This document shows, piece after piece, positions 37,601-46,342 of a stretch of DNA of 64,000 nucleotides. This stretch comes from Bradyrhizobium sp. CCGUVB1N3. GTDB lineage: Bacteria; Pseudomonadota; Alphaproteobacteria; Rhizobiales; Xanthobacteraceae. The stretch covers positions 8,559,501-8,623,500 of the forward strand of contig NZ_JANADR010000001.1 of NCBI RefSeq assembly GCF_024199925.1, in the 5' to 3' direction. The notes beneath the pieces were generated by a model, which was not told the origin of the DNA, did no database searches, and saw only the letters and a list, made by a program, of their open reading frames with translations. Within the stretch, counting starts at the first letter, position 1, and each line of letters begins with the position of its first letter. Made by a program: the position numbers and the translations under genes.

Positions 37601-39208
37601 ATGCGCGGCGATCTTTCTATTCTCGCGCTTATGATAACCGACCCGGCTCAAATGCTGCAAAAGCTTATCGCTCTGGGTCCCCCGCAGGCGACTGAGACCG
37701 GCAGCCGTGCTCTCGAACGAATTGGGATGCTCATCGATCTCGCGGGCGATCTTGGCCGCGATGATACGACGGTGCTTGCGCTCGAATGGTGCGATCTCTT
37801 GATACAGGGCAAGCTCACGAAGCAGCAGCAGGTCTTGCTCGATTACTTTCGCGCCAACGCTTGGGCCAGCCGCAAACGGTTGAAGCACCACGACCCGGAT
37901 TCGGCATGGCAATGGGAGCAGCCTGAACTACAGAGCGAGATATTCTACCTCAGAAGAGCCGCGCACGCGCCGGGCTTCGAAAAGCTATCCGCGTTGCGTC
38001 GCTGCCAGATACTCACCAATCTGGGTAACCTGCTCAATACGCTCGGCCGTTGTGTGGAAGCCGTGGCCGTGTGGACGCGTGCGCTCTCGATTGATCCAAA
38101 ATTCGGAATGGCTCGAGGAAATCGCGGTTCTGGCCTCACACGATATGCTTCCAGTCTGTATGACGATGAGCATAGAGGCTTGTTTTTTCTTCGGGCCTAC
38201 GAAGATCTGTGTGACGCCCTTTCACCGAAGACCAGATATGTCGGTCCTGAAGGTGTAGGCGCCACGAAAGTCTTTGCCAATCTTAAGGAGCGGATCGAGG
38301 CCGCCATCCATCTTGATCGCGCAAAAAGCGTTAAGTGGGATCGTGAACGGATCGGGCGATCGGCAAGCGAGCGTCAGTACCGCCGTTGGGCACTGCATGA
38401 GGGGTTGTTCCTGAAGCCCCTTAATGATCTCGGCCCGCATAGCATCGCCGCGATTGATCTGCTTTCTCTTCCAAGCTTCACAAGCAATCTGGGAGAACCT
38501 CCATCGCTCATCGCCTTCTTCGACCAAATGAAGCAAGAGTTCGTCTCGGGTCGGTGGCTACTCTTCGAGGGCCTTCATTCCGACGAAGTACACTTTTCCG
38601 ACCGCGATGTCGTGCTTTACAACACGCTCGACTATCCCAGCTATTCTCTTGCAGTTGAAAAGGTAAAGGCTGCTTTCCGCATCGCCTATTCGGTGCTCGA
38701 CAAGATAGCGTTCTTCCTGAACGATTACGCCAAACTCGGCATTCCGGCCCGGCGCGTTTACTTCAAGACGATCTGGTACGAGAAGTGCGATCCAGCCCGA
38801 GCTGTCCGGCAGGAATTCCTGCAATCCAAGAACTTGCCGTTCCGCGCCCTCTACTGGCTCGCCAAGGACCTGTTCGATCCGATGCTGCAGGACACGATGG
38901 AGCCCGATGCAAAGGAGCTATATACAATCCGCAATCACCTCGAGCACAGCTATCTCCGGGTGCACGAAATCCTGATGCGCAAACAAGCTGGTGCACCGCC
39001 CGATCCCTGGGCGGACCGGTTGGCCTATTCCGTCGCCCGCAGCGAGCTGAATGCCAAGACCATTCAACTCTATCGTCTTGCCCGCGCCGGTCTGATCTAT
39101 CTGGCGCTCGGCATGCATCAGGAAGAGGCCACGCGCGACCGAGGGGCACCGAAGGGCCTCAAGATGCCGATGATCCTGGATCGTTGGTCTGACAAGTGGA
39201 AGGTCTGA
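37601..39208 (+). CDS. LA2681-type HEPN protein with TPR region
   Basis: The 535-residue product has an N-terminal TPR-like part (ILTNLGNLLNTLGRCVEAVA, VWTRALSIDPKFGMARGNRG) and a C-terminal HEPN domain with the RNase motif RNHLEH (Arg at about 444) in LYTIRNHLEHSYLRVHEIL. This matches the LA2681-like HEPN family, predicted RNases of conflict systems. The start may be ATG 37601 or 37631; both lack a strong ribosome-binding site. It is intact and lies between the NACHT remnant and the RelA/SpoT operon. Confidence 0.75.
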   Translation: MRGDLSILALMITDPAQMLQKLIALGPPQATETGSRALERIGMLIDLAGDLGRDDTTVLALEWCDLLIQGKLTKQQQVLLDYFRANAWASRKRLKHHDPDSAWQWEQPELQSEIFYLRRAAHAPGFEKLSALRRCQILTNLGNLLNTLGRCVEAVAVWTRALSIDPKFGMARGNRGSGLTRYASSLYDDEHRGLFFLRAYEDLCDALSPKTRYVGPEGVGATKVFANLKERIEAAIHLDRAKSVKWDRERIGRSASERQYRRWALHEGLFLKPLNDLGPHSIAAIDLLSLPSFTSNLGEPPSLIAFFDQMKQEFVSGRWLLFEGLHSDEVHFSDRDVVLYNTLDYPSYSLAVEKVKAAFRIAYSVLDKIAFFLNDYAKLGIPARRVYFKTIWYEKCDPARAVRQEFLQSKNLPFRALYWLAKDLFDPMLQDTMEPDAKELYTIRNHLEHSYLRVHEILMRKQAGAPPDPWADRLAYSVARSELNAKTIQLYRLARAGLIYLALGMHQEEATRDRGAPKGLKMPMILDRWSDKWKV

Positions 39209-39327
39209 GGTCAGCCCGAGCGCTGCTTCGGCGCGACGCCCGGCATCCCTCAATTCGCCGGGCTTGTTCATGCAACCTTGACGGGCTAGCATCGGAAAAA
39301 AGCAAGGCGCGGCAAAGGGGGGAAGCG

Positions 39328-40338
39328 GTGCCCGTTCAGCACATTCATACCTATTTGGTTCACCCTGGGAAAAGTTCGGCGGAAATTCGACAGATCAATG
39401 GTGCGTCGGTCCCACTTACGGGCAGCATGTTCGATCTGCTCGACGGGATTTATACCCGTGCCGACCAAGAATGCGACATCGACATCATCTTCAAACCCAC
39501 TGGCGGGGTACAGCAGAATCCCTGCCGAGATCTCATTTGCGCTCACCTCGATAGTCCAACGTTGCCGAGCGGACGCGCTATCGCCGAGCGGCTGCAGGTG
39601 CATACCGATCGGCGAGCCGGAATCGGCTTGCTGTTTCTGATCGTCGGCAAGGAAGGACGCGAGCATAAGATTGTGCTGTCCCGATTTCCGACCGATAGCG
39701 CTATTCTCGTCGAGGAGAATCCTCGGAGCCTCGATGTCGCGTTCCTTGAACGCGTGTTCATGAAGAACAAGACCTCGTACAAGGCTGTCCTGTATCGGGA
39801 TGCATCTTTGCGCGCGGGCTTTTGGGATGGCAAAGCGATCGATAAGCAAACCAACCCTGCTGGCGAGAGCGCCGATTATTGGATTGCCGATTTCCTCGCC
39901 TCCGATTTCCGCGTGACCCCGAAGCAGGGCACCTCCCGCCTCGCGACCACCCTGCGAGACGCCATCAAAACAGCCGATATCGCCGTGAAGCAGGAGATCG
40001 TTGCGGCCGCGACGCTCGCCAGGACACTTCCTCGAATATCGATGAGCATCAACGAATTTGCTAATCGCTTTAATCTATCGGCTCCAGCACGCGAGTCCGT
40101 ATCGCAACAACTCAGGAATCCGCATCTGGCGGAGGAACGCTTCCTGTTCTCGGCAACTGATTTCGCGAGCATCATGGCTTATCGATCGATGGAGCTCGAT
40201 AATGGCGCAACGCTAACCGCACCGTCCGCCGAATTTGACGATGTCTTCAGGCAAGAAGTCATCGACGGTCGCGCGCACAGAGTTCGGTTCACGACACAGG
40301 GCACGGTAATCAATGACAAGCTCAAACCAAAAGCCTGA
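39328..40338 (+). CDS. NdpA/YejK-like protein, first gene of a four-gene operon
   Basis: The GTG at 39328 has an excellent aaggggggaag site. The 336-residue protein shows the general order of nucleoid-associated NdpA proteins: an N-terminal alpha/beta part (GIGLLFLIVGKEGREHKIVL, SRFPTD), FLERVFMKNKTSYKAVLYRD, a helical middle with DFLASDFRVTPKQGTSRL, and LDNGATLTAPSAEFDDVFRQ, VRFTTQGTV at the end. The similarity is by pattern only. Its end overlaps the RelA/SpoT gene by 26 bases, indicating coupling. Confidence 0.5.
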   Translation: MPVQHIHTYLVHPGKSSAEIRQINGASVPLTGSMFDLLDGIYTRADQECDIDIIFKPTGGVQQNPCRDLICAHLDSPTLPSGRAIAERLQVHTDRRAGIGLLFLIVGKEGREHKIVLSRFPTDSAILVEENPRSLDVAFLERVFMKNKTSYKAVLYRDASLRAGFWDGKAIDKQTNPAGESADYWIADFLASDFRVTPKQGTSRLATTLRDAIKTADIAVKQEIVAAATLARTLPRISMSINEFANRFNLSAPARESVSQQLRNPHLAEERFLFSATDFASIMAYRSMELDNGATLTAPSAEFDDVFRQEVIDGRAHRVRFTTQGTVINDKLKPKA

Positions 40339-40963
40339 CGACCTGAGGACGCAGTATAAGGAACGTTACGAAAAGGTTCTTGCGCCGCTTGCCGACGAAC
40401 TGCGGGCCTATCTGTCTCGCTGCCTGGAAGGGCAGCCAAGAATTGATCGGATCTCGGCCCGTCCGAAGGACATCGACAGATTTATCGCCAAGGCGACCAA
40501 GCTGGTCGGCGGGAAGCCGAAATATCAGGAGCCATTGGCCGAAATACAGGACCAGGTCGGCGCGCGCATCATCACATACTACCAGTCGGATGTTGCGAGG
40601 CTCGATCCTCTGATCCAGCAATGGTTCAGACCCATAGAGTACCGAGACCATGTGCCGGAGTCCCACTGGGAATTTGGATACTTCGGGCGGCACTACATCC
40701 TCGCGATACCGTCCGACGTCATCAGCTCTGGATGGTCTAAGGAAATGATCCCCCGATTCTTTGAGTTGCAGGTGAAGACCTTGTTCGAGCACGCATGGTC
40801 CGAAGCCGAGCATGATCTCGGCTACAAGCCGGGCGAAGCTCCTCTTACACCGCAGCAAACGCGCAGCCTCGCCTACACGTCTGCCCAAGCGTGGGGGGCG
40901 GATAAGATGTTCGACGATCTGTTTCGGGAACGCGCTGGAACTATGGGCGGCCCCGCCAACTGA
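40313..40963 (+). CDS. RelA/SpoT-domain (p)ppGpp synthetase-like protein
   Basis: The 216-residue protein is a stand-alone synthetase domain: ISARPKDIDRFIAKA for the ATP-binding basic segment, EIQDQVGARIITYY with D80/G83/R85, HWEFGYFGRHYILAI for GTP binding, and FELQVKTLFEHAWSEAEHDL with the catalytic-region Glu. There is no hydrolase, TGS or ACT domain. Relatives include small alarmone synthetases, toxSAS toxins and the phage-sensing CapRel. It is the second gene of a compact operon in a defence island, so a toxin-like role is plausible. Confidence 0.8.
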   Translation: MTSSNQKPDDLRTQYKERYEKVLAPLADELRAYLSRCLEGQPRIDRISARPKDIDRFIAKATKLVGGKPKYQEPLAEIQDQVGARIITYYQSDVARLDPLIQQWFRPIEYRDHVPESHWEFGYFGRHYILAIPSDVISSGWSKEMIPRFFELQVKTLFEHAWSEAEHDLGYKPGEAPLTPQQTRSLAYTSAQAWGADKMFDDLFRERAGTMGGPAN

Positions 40964-40991
40964 CTCCTCCCGGCATTGCTACGGAACACCT

Positions 40992-41810
40992 ATGACGAGA
41001 AAACTGCCTCTCACAGACTTCCGCGCTATCAGACATCAACTTGAACCAGATGATTTTGCCATCAGTGACAGCGAGGATATTGCCCCGACCGACTTGATTG
41101 ATGAACAAACATGGGCCGGTATCACTCATCTTACCGACGACGTGGCCATTCGCACATCAGACCACAATGGCATCCGGCTAAGTCTCCTTCATAGCCTGTG
41201 GAGCGACTGGATTGTTGCCATCGGAGACCCCGATCATCCCGACGAGCTCTATGGCTGCATGCTGGATGCCGCTGATGCCTTTCAGTGCGTCAATTTTCTT
41301 CTGTTGCATGGCTACTATCGAGCCGCCATGGCAGAACTTCGCGTGGCGCTTGAACTGGTTATGATCGGTTCATATGGCAATCGAAAACCGGCCGACACCG
41401 ACTACGTCACATGGAAAACCAGTGGCTCTGAACTGGGCTTCACGCGCGTCAGAAAACGACTGCACGGGATGCTGACACAGGACCAATGTAACTGGCTGCT
41501 TGCTGACGGGGAGATTCTCAGCATGACGTTTCGTCACGTGTGCAATTTTACGCATTCGCGTCCCGATTCAAGCGATGGCGCTCTCTGGGAGAGCAACGGT
41601 CCTGTGTACGTGCATGATGTATTAATGCGCGCGTTCTTTACGGTTCTGAGTGTTTATGCAGTTTGCTACTTGCTCGTCCGGATCGCTCGCCCGGCCTTTG
41701 TGCTGCCCAAAGATATCCGAATTCTTTTCGAGGAAAATTGGGTGCCCGGCCGTGAGGCTATCGCCAAGGCTTTCGAGCAGCTTTTCAAGGAACGAGCGAG
41801 TCATGGCTGA
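40992..41810 (+). CDS. HEPN-like helical protein, third gene of the operon
   Basis: The 272-residue protein has a helical domain with LLLHGYYRAAMAELRVALEL, and a candidate RNase motif R-HVCNFT-H (Arg181, His188) in MTFRHVCNFTHSRPD. This Rx6H within a mostly helical protein fits HEPN domains, but no named family is recognised. A hydrophobic segment (FFTVLSVYAVCYLLVRIA) follows. The gene is 28 bases after the RelA/SpoT gene and overlaps the next by eight bases. Confidence 0.5.
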   Translation: MTRKLPLTDFRAIRHQLEPDDFAISDSEDIAPTDLIDEQTWAGITHLTDDVAIRTSDHNGIRLSLLHSLWSDWIVAIGDPDHPDELYGCMLDAADAFQCVNFLLLHGYYRAAMAELRVALELVMIGSYGNRKPADTDYVTWKTSGSELGFTRVRKRLHGMLTQDQCNWLLADGEILSMTFRHVCNFTHSRPDSSDGALWESNGPVYVHDVLMRAFFTVLSVYAVCYLLVRIARPAFVLPKDIRILFEENWVPGREAIAKAFEQLFKERASHG

Positions 41811-42783
41811 TCTGCCGGGACTAGTAAATCAATTGGGCAATCTAACGGTGCTCGAATCGGCGGAGCTTTCGAAGATGCTTCGCGAGCGACTTGAGGGCTC
41901 GCCCAAGAGAAAGCATCTAAGCTTCAATGAGGGTAAGGTATGCGATGCGATTGTGCGCCGGCTCGAAGAACGCGAACAGCAAGTACGTGCAAACCTCCGT
42001 TGGCCAGAGCAGGAAAATCACCAGCACCCTGTCGAGGTGGTCTTTGATCTGGGCAGTCAGCTTTATGCGCTCGAGCATACCGGCATCGAGCCGTTCGATG
42101 GCCACATACGCATGGAAGCGCAGACCGAGAAGCTCTTCGCACCTATCACGACCGCGCTCAAAGATGCGCTCGGAGCGGGCGCTCTGTTCGAGCTCTACCT
42201 GCCGATCAATTCGCTTAATGGTCGCAAGCCGGCCCAGCTTTCGGTGATTCAGCAGGCAATCATCGACTGGGTAAAAGAGACCGCACCGACGATCCCCAAG
42301 CGTCCCTTCCCGGACTACAAAGGAAACGGTGTCGGCCCTTCAAGACCGCCAAATGTGCCATTCGATGTGGCCCTTTGCCGCTTCGAGCCGCCAATCGTTC
42401 CGGGCACGCATTTCCAGATCAGGCATACGGTAGACGATATCGAGAAGCTGCGCACGGACCGGATGCAGGCCGCGATCGACAAGAAATTTCCGAAACTTGC
42501 CGCGTGGAAAGCGAACGAGGGGGCCAAATCGATTCTCGTGCTGGAGCAGAACGACATCCAGCTTACCAATCCCTCCATTGTGGCTGACGTCTATCTACCG
42601 TTGGCCAAGGCGCGCGAAGATAGGCCGGATGAAACCTATCTGGTCGCATCATGCATGAGCCCGAATTGGTGGATGTGGCCAATCTTAATCGGCGATCGTT
42701 CGTACGACGATTATGCCAAGAGCGATGATCCGAGCTTCTGGCAATTTGAGCCATCCAAGCTTGCGTCGCTGACGGAGCGGTAG
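41803..42783 (+). CDS. Protein with a ribosomal L7/L12-like N-terminus, fourth gene of the operon
   Basis: The first 32 residues (MADLPGLVNQLGNLTVLESA, ELSKMLRERLEG) closely resemble the L7/L12 N-terminal dimerisation and L10-binding domain of alphaproteobacteria, which typically reads LTVLEAAELxKLLEE. The remaining 290 residues are not L7/L12: VEVVFDLGSQLYALEHTGIE looks faintly nuclease-like, and PFDVALCRFEPPIVPGTHFQ, VASCMSPNWWMWP are unrecognised. The ATG overlaps the preceding gene. Its stop abuts the stop of the convergent gene with no base between. Function unknown. Confidence 0.6.
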   Translation: MADLPGLVNQLGNLTVLESAELSKMLRERLEGSPKRKHLSFNEGKVCDAIVRRLEEREQQVRANLRWPEQENHQHPVEVVFDLGSQLYALEHTGIEPFDGHIRMEAQTEKLFAPITTALKDALGAGALFELYLPINSLNGRKPAQLSVIQQAIIDWVKETAPTIPKRPFPDYKGNGVGPSRPPNVPFDVALCRFEPPIVPGTHFQIRHTVDDIEKLRTDRMQAAIDKKFPKLAAWKANEGAKSILVLEQNDIQLTNPSIVADVYLPLAKAREDRPDETYLVASCMSPNWWMWPILIGDRSYDDYAKSDDPSFWQFEPSKLASLTER

Positions 42784-43527
42784 TCAGCGGGGAAGTACGA
42801 ATTCGATTCCCAGAGGCTTCAAGACGATATCCAGGACCGCTTCGCTGTGTTCCCAGCCACCACAATATTCGGGTGAGAGCGCTATCGTCAGCACGCTGAT
42901 TTTGCCGCTACTCAAATGAGCGCCGACTGTCTTCATCGTATTCGATATGTATGCTTCGGACATCATGCACCGAGCAGGCTCGACGTCGACTCCGTGCCAA
43001 AAGAAGTAATCCAGATCGAGGTTGAAAGTCCAAGGGACTTGAGACTCGTTCAACCAGTAATCGAGGTTAGATGGCACATGCCAGAGATCGCAGTTCATAT
43101 GGGGGCATTTTGGCGTCGTGCCCTTACCATGAGTCGCGAAGTAGGCGGTGTCCATCGCGTCTCCGAACACGGCCAAGAAAATGGATAGATAATTGTCCCA
43201 GCCGAACAGAGGGAGCGGCTGCGGAATGTCCTGGTATTTGACCTTGCGCTCCAGATACTCATCGATGCCAAGGGCCCAATCGGGCGGCAGATTGTCCAGC
43301 CATGTCGTCATCCGGCTGGCAAGCGTGTCGTAGTGCTGATCCATATGAAAGAGCGAATACGGCTGTTTGGGATCGATATGTTGCAGCCAGCACCACAGCG
43401 CCGCACGATGGTTGTCCATCACGTACACATTCTGACGCTTCCACAAGAAGTTTTGGGTGAAGGCACCTGAGTGGTTCCTCCCGCGAAACGGGACCAACCA
43501 TTCGCCTTCGGATGCTTCCGACATCAT
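42784..43527 (-). CDS. UPF0489-family, arginase-fold protein
   Basis: The 247-residue protein has metal-binding motifs of the ureohydrolase fold: VYVMDNHRAALWCW, LFHMDQHYDTLAS (DxHxD) and WTFNLDLDYFFWHG (DxDxDxF), as in UPF0489 proteins. The family includes the peptide arginase OspR, which converts arginine to ornithine in ribosomally made peptides. No peptide precursor or radical SAM gene is visible nearby, so the substrate is unknown. It may also be a stand-alone hydrolase. Confidence 0.65.
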   Translation of the reverse strand: MMSEASEGEWLVPFRGRNHSGAFTQNFLWKRQNVYVMDNHRAALWCWLQHIDPKQPYSLFHMDQHYDTLASRMTTWLDNLPPDWALGIDEYLERKVKYQDIPQPLPLFGWDNYLSIFLAVFGDAMDTAYFATHGKGTTPKCPHMNCDLWHVPSNLDYWLNESQVPWTFNLDLDYFFWHGVDVEPARCMMSEAYISNTMKTVGAHLSSGKISVLTIALSPEYCGGWEHSEAVLDIVLKPLGIEFVLPR

Positions 43528-43660
43528 CGTACCTTAAGTTCGAAGGAGCCACCGAGCGGGGACAATTCAGGCGCGGCGCTCCGATCGCGCGTCCAGACCC
43601 TTCGGCCTCGCAGGCATGATGTGAGGGCCGGAAACGACGACGAGGGACACGGCGGCCGGG

Positions 43661-44614
43661 TTAGCTCTTGTCTTCAAATTCCTCGACTGCGGACACGTAT
43701 CCCTGGACATAGATCTCCGTCTCGCATGCGCCTGTGCTTGACATGAAATCCATGCATATCTGATCCGGTGTATTGATGGCCAACTGAAACTTCCCTCGGT
43801 CGCTGTTCCGCTGGAGATCGACCACATTGCCGGAGCCCGGAACAAGCTTTCCTCCGTGTTGCGGAAGTACGCATCCTCGGACAGTTCGCGGCTGACAGAA
43901 TGGACTGTGACCATCAGAAGTGCCTCCCGATGTTATTCGGAAAAGCTGAGAGCTTTGCACGCGGGCCTGTATTGTCTTTTTTGGCTTTGGCACCACAATG
44001 AGGGTCAGAACGGCGTCATCCGGAATTGGATAAGCGGATTTCGGCTCCTTGAATACGAAGGACTTCGAGTCGAGACTGACGCCGATAGGCGTCTTTCGAA
44101 AGCGGAACGGGATGATTTGTATTTCCCCCACCGCATCACCATTTAGTTTGACGGGTTGAGTGAGTGGACCGAGGTCAATCAAGAGCGACGAGTTTACGAT
44201 CGCATCTTTTCCAAACTTGCCCTCCATGGTCTGCTGGTCATCTGTGCGCAGCTTGATCGTTAATGGGAAATCGGTCTGTTTTCCCTTGAATAGAAGGCCG
44301 CCTGCAAGAATGACAAACACGAACATCGCCGCCGGTCCACCAAATTCGAACACCGTGCCGAAAAGTTGACCCTTTGCCGAACCAATCGAACGCAATACGC
44401 CGAAAAGGACAACGGCACAGACGAGTGCCAGAAAGAGCAGCAGCAGGTAGTAGGCCTGATCTCCGAAGGCGTTCGCCGCCAGCGTGTCCAGGTGGCTGAC
44501 CAGATAATTTCCCACGACGAGTGCTAACAGCGCCGCAACCAGTGCGACCACCGCATAAAATGCAGGGGAGGCCGGTTGCCGTGGAACGGGCGGTTTTGGA
44601 TGTGCAGACATCAT
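43661..44614 (-). CDS. Membrane protein of unknown function
   Basis: The 317-residue protein has three hydrophobic segments in the N-terminal third (FYAVVALVAALLALVVGNYL, YYLLLLFLALVCAVVLFGVL, AAMFVFVILAGGLLF), then a soluble beta-rich domain (DFPLTIKLRTDDQQTMEGKF) that should face the periplasm. No family is recognised. It follows the UPF0489 gene upstream on the same strand but a 130-base gap separates them. It is at the border of the defence block. Confidence 0.55.
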   Translation of the reverse strand: MMSAHPKPPVPRQPASPAFYAVVALVAALLALVVGNYLVSHLDTLAANAFGDQAYYLLLLFLALVCAVVLFGVLRSIGSAKGQLFGTVFEFGGPAAMFVFVILAGGLLFKGKQTDFPLTIKLRTDDQQTMEGKFGKDAIVNSSLLIDLGPLTQPVKLNGDAVGEIQIIPFRFRKTPIGVSLDSKSFVFKEPKSAYPIPDDAVLTLIVVPKPKKTIQARVQSSQLFRITSGGTSDGHSPFCQPRTVRGCVLPQHGGKLVPGSGNVVDLQRNSDRGKFQLAINTPDQICMDFMSSTGACETEIYVQGYVSAVEEFEDKS

Positions 44615-44898
44615 CGCTCCCCTCCGGGATGGGCACAGGCATTTTGCCTCTTGCTTGGCTCATCGCAAGACTTATGAGGGGTCTCAACCCAAAATTGTTC
44701 ATGCCGCCGATGCCTAATGCTCGGGAAAGCCCGGTGGGAAGCCGCGACTTCGATACGTATCGAACTTTGTGCATAGCACCGCCGCCAGAAGTTCGCGAAC
44801 TTTTCGAGAGATTACGGACCTTTCCACTAATCCAGGAGTAAAGCGGGCCTCCCTCTTGGCAATATGATCGGGAAACGTAGCGGCGTTAGCAAGCAAGC

Positions 44899-46269
44899 CT
44901 AGCCGAATGCGGCCACGTTTCGCAAAGTGGTCAAGCTCGGCAGCAGCTGAAGGGCCACGCCCTCGATGCGCACGAAATCGGTGACTCTCTTCACCGTCGT
45001 GGACGTTCCATTCTGTGATGGAATGCTGAAATCGGACGATGCGCCGGGGAAGGCGCTGTTTCCGGTCAGCGGATCCTGGCCGACTTGATCGGGAAACACC
45101 GGACTGAAGTCCGTCCGGCCCAGCCAGCGCATGATGGTGTAGAATTGCTTGTTGAGATTTGCGCACAGGAACATGCCGACAAGGCCGCGATCCACGCCAT
45201 CGTCCTGCTCGCCTTCGAGGAGAGGGCCATATGGCATGCCGCGCCGGAGGACCCGCGGATAGCCGCCCGGAAACAGCGTCTTGTTCACGTCGTTCAACGG
45301 CTGGTGACGCGCGTTGGCGACGCGAATATGCGCGGCCAGCGGACACTTGATGCCGTGGGGATCATCGACGTAGTCGAAATCGTCGCGGAGTGCGGCGGCC
45401 TCGTCGGGCCGGTCCGGAGACAGCATCAGCGGCGTCCCGTCCCGCCATCGGCCCATCATCTTCGCAGCCAGGTACTCCTCCGCGTCCGCTTGCGGCAATG
45501 TCGGTGCGAGCTTTGGCGCGTTCTCGCGCAGGAAGCGGTTGAAGGCCGCGACATCCTGATACAGCATCATGAATGCCATGAACGACCCATCGCGCACGAA
45601 ATCGCTGAACGGCGGTTGGTCCGGGTAGCTCGAGTAATTCGGCGACGGATAGCCAAGCACAAAGTCGCCTCGGGGAAGAGCACCGCCAGTGGGGATATCG
45701 TTGTCCCAATCCACCGAGGGATGCGAGATACCGTCCCGGTAACCGAAATGCAGCCGAAACCCGTTGACCGCGCGACCCGTGATCGGTTCGCCCTCGGCCG
45801 AGGTGAGAAGCTCCAGCATGTCGGCGCGCTCAGCCGCTGCCTTCACATGGGTGGTCACATCCCGTAGTTCGTCCTCGGAGCTGACGCTGAGATGCACGAT
45901 GACGTGTATGTCGGTGCTCAGGAAACGCTTCTTCCACCAATTCGCGGGCGTGCTGGCGCCTGACGCGCGCAGCGATTCCGAGAGCGGTGGTTCGTTGAAC
46001 AGATAGAAAGCTGACGCGGCGGCGGCCTCGCCGCCCATCGTATCAAAGGCGCCCAGCGCGAGAAGTCCGTTCCAGCTCAGCGAGATGTTGAGGATAGGAG
46101 CGGCGCCCAGGGCAGCGGGATCTCCCTTGGACACGGACGGCAACAGGTCCGACAGGAATTGACGTCCCCCGTCCTTCTTTTTCACCTGGAAAAGCAGGTG
46201 TCGGGTGATCGGATGCAGGCTCGACCCGAGCAGCAGGGATTGGACATTGTCGCGACTTAAAGGGGCCAT
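44899..46269 (-). CDS. DyP-type haem peroxidase
   Basis: The 456-residue protein has the DyP signature with the catalytic Asp in FGYRDGISHPSVD (GxxDG) and the proximal haem histidine in CPLAAHIRVANAR. DyP enzymes oxidise dyes, phenolics and lipophilic substrates with hydrogen peroxide. Length is in the usual range, with no signal peptide. Upstream on the same strand lies a 154-residue gene, 73 bases away with a strong hairpin between. It is divergent from a cyclooxygenase-like gene. Confidence 0.88.
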   Translation of the reverse strand: MAPLSRDNVQSLLLGSSLHPITRHLLFQVKKKDGGRQFLSDLLPSVSKGDPAALGAAPILNISLSWNGLLALGAFDTMGGEAAAASAFYLFNEPPLSESLRASGASTPANWWKKRFLSTDIHVIVHLSVSSEDELRDVTTHVKAAAERADMLELLTSAEGEPITGRAVNGFRLHFGYRDGISHPSVDWDNDIPTGGALPRGDFVLGYPSPNYSSYPDQPPFSDFVRDGSFMAFMMLYQDVAAFNRFLRENAPKLAPTLPQADAEEYLAAKMMGRWRDGTPLMLSPDRPDEAAALRDDFDYVDDPHGIKCPLAAHIRVANARHQPLNDVNKTLFPGGYPRVLRRGMPYGPLLEGEQDDGVDRGLVGMFLCANLNKQFYTIMRWLGRTDFSPVFPDQVGQDPLTGNSAFPGASSDFSIPSQNGTSTTVKRVTDFVRIEGVALQLLPSLTTLRNVAAFG

Positions 46270-46299
46270 GGTGTCACCAGATCCCGGCTGCCCGCGCTT

Positions 46300-46338
46300 G
46301 GCCGCACGCGGCTGCGTCGTCGCAGCCGCAGCGCGGCC
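46300..46338. other. Long GC-rich hairpin between the two minus-strand genes
   Basis: GCGGCTGCG-TCGT-CGCAGCCGC is a perfect 9-base stem with a tetraloop, extended outward by GGCCGC/GCGGCC. A TTTTTATTT run follows only on the plus strand, so it is not a terminator for the minus-strand operon and may instead affect mRNA processing or stability. Confidence 0.45.
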
Positions 46339-46342
46339 GTTT

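Noticed and set aside
44521..44841. 106-codon plus-strand frame near the membrane protein start
   Set aside because: It begins antisense to the membrane protein gene, lacks a ribosome-binding site and shows no recognisable motif.
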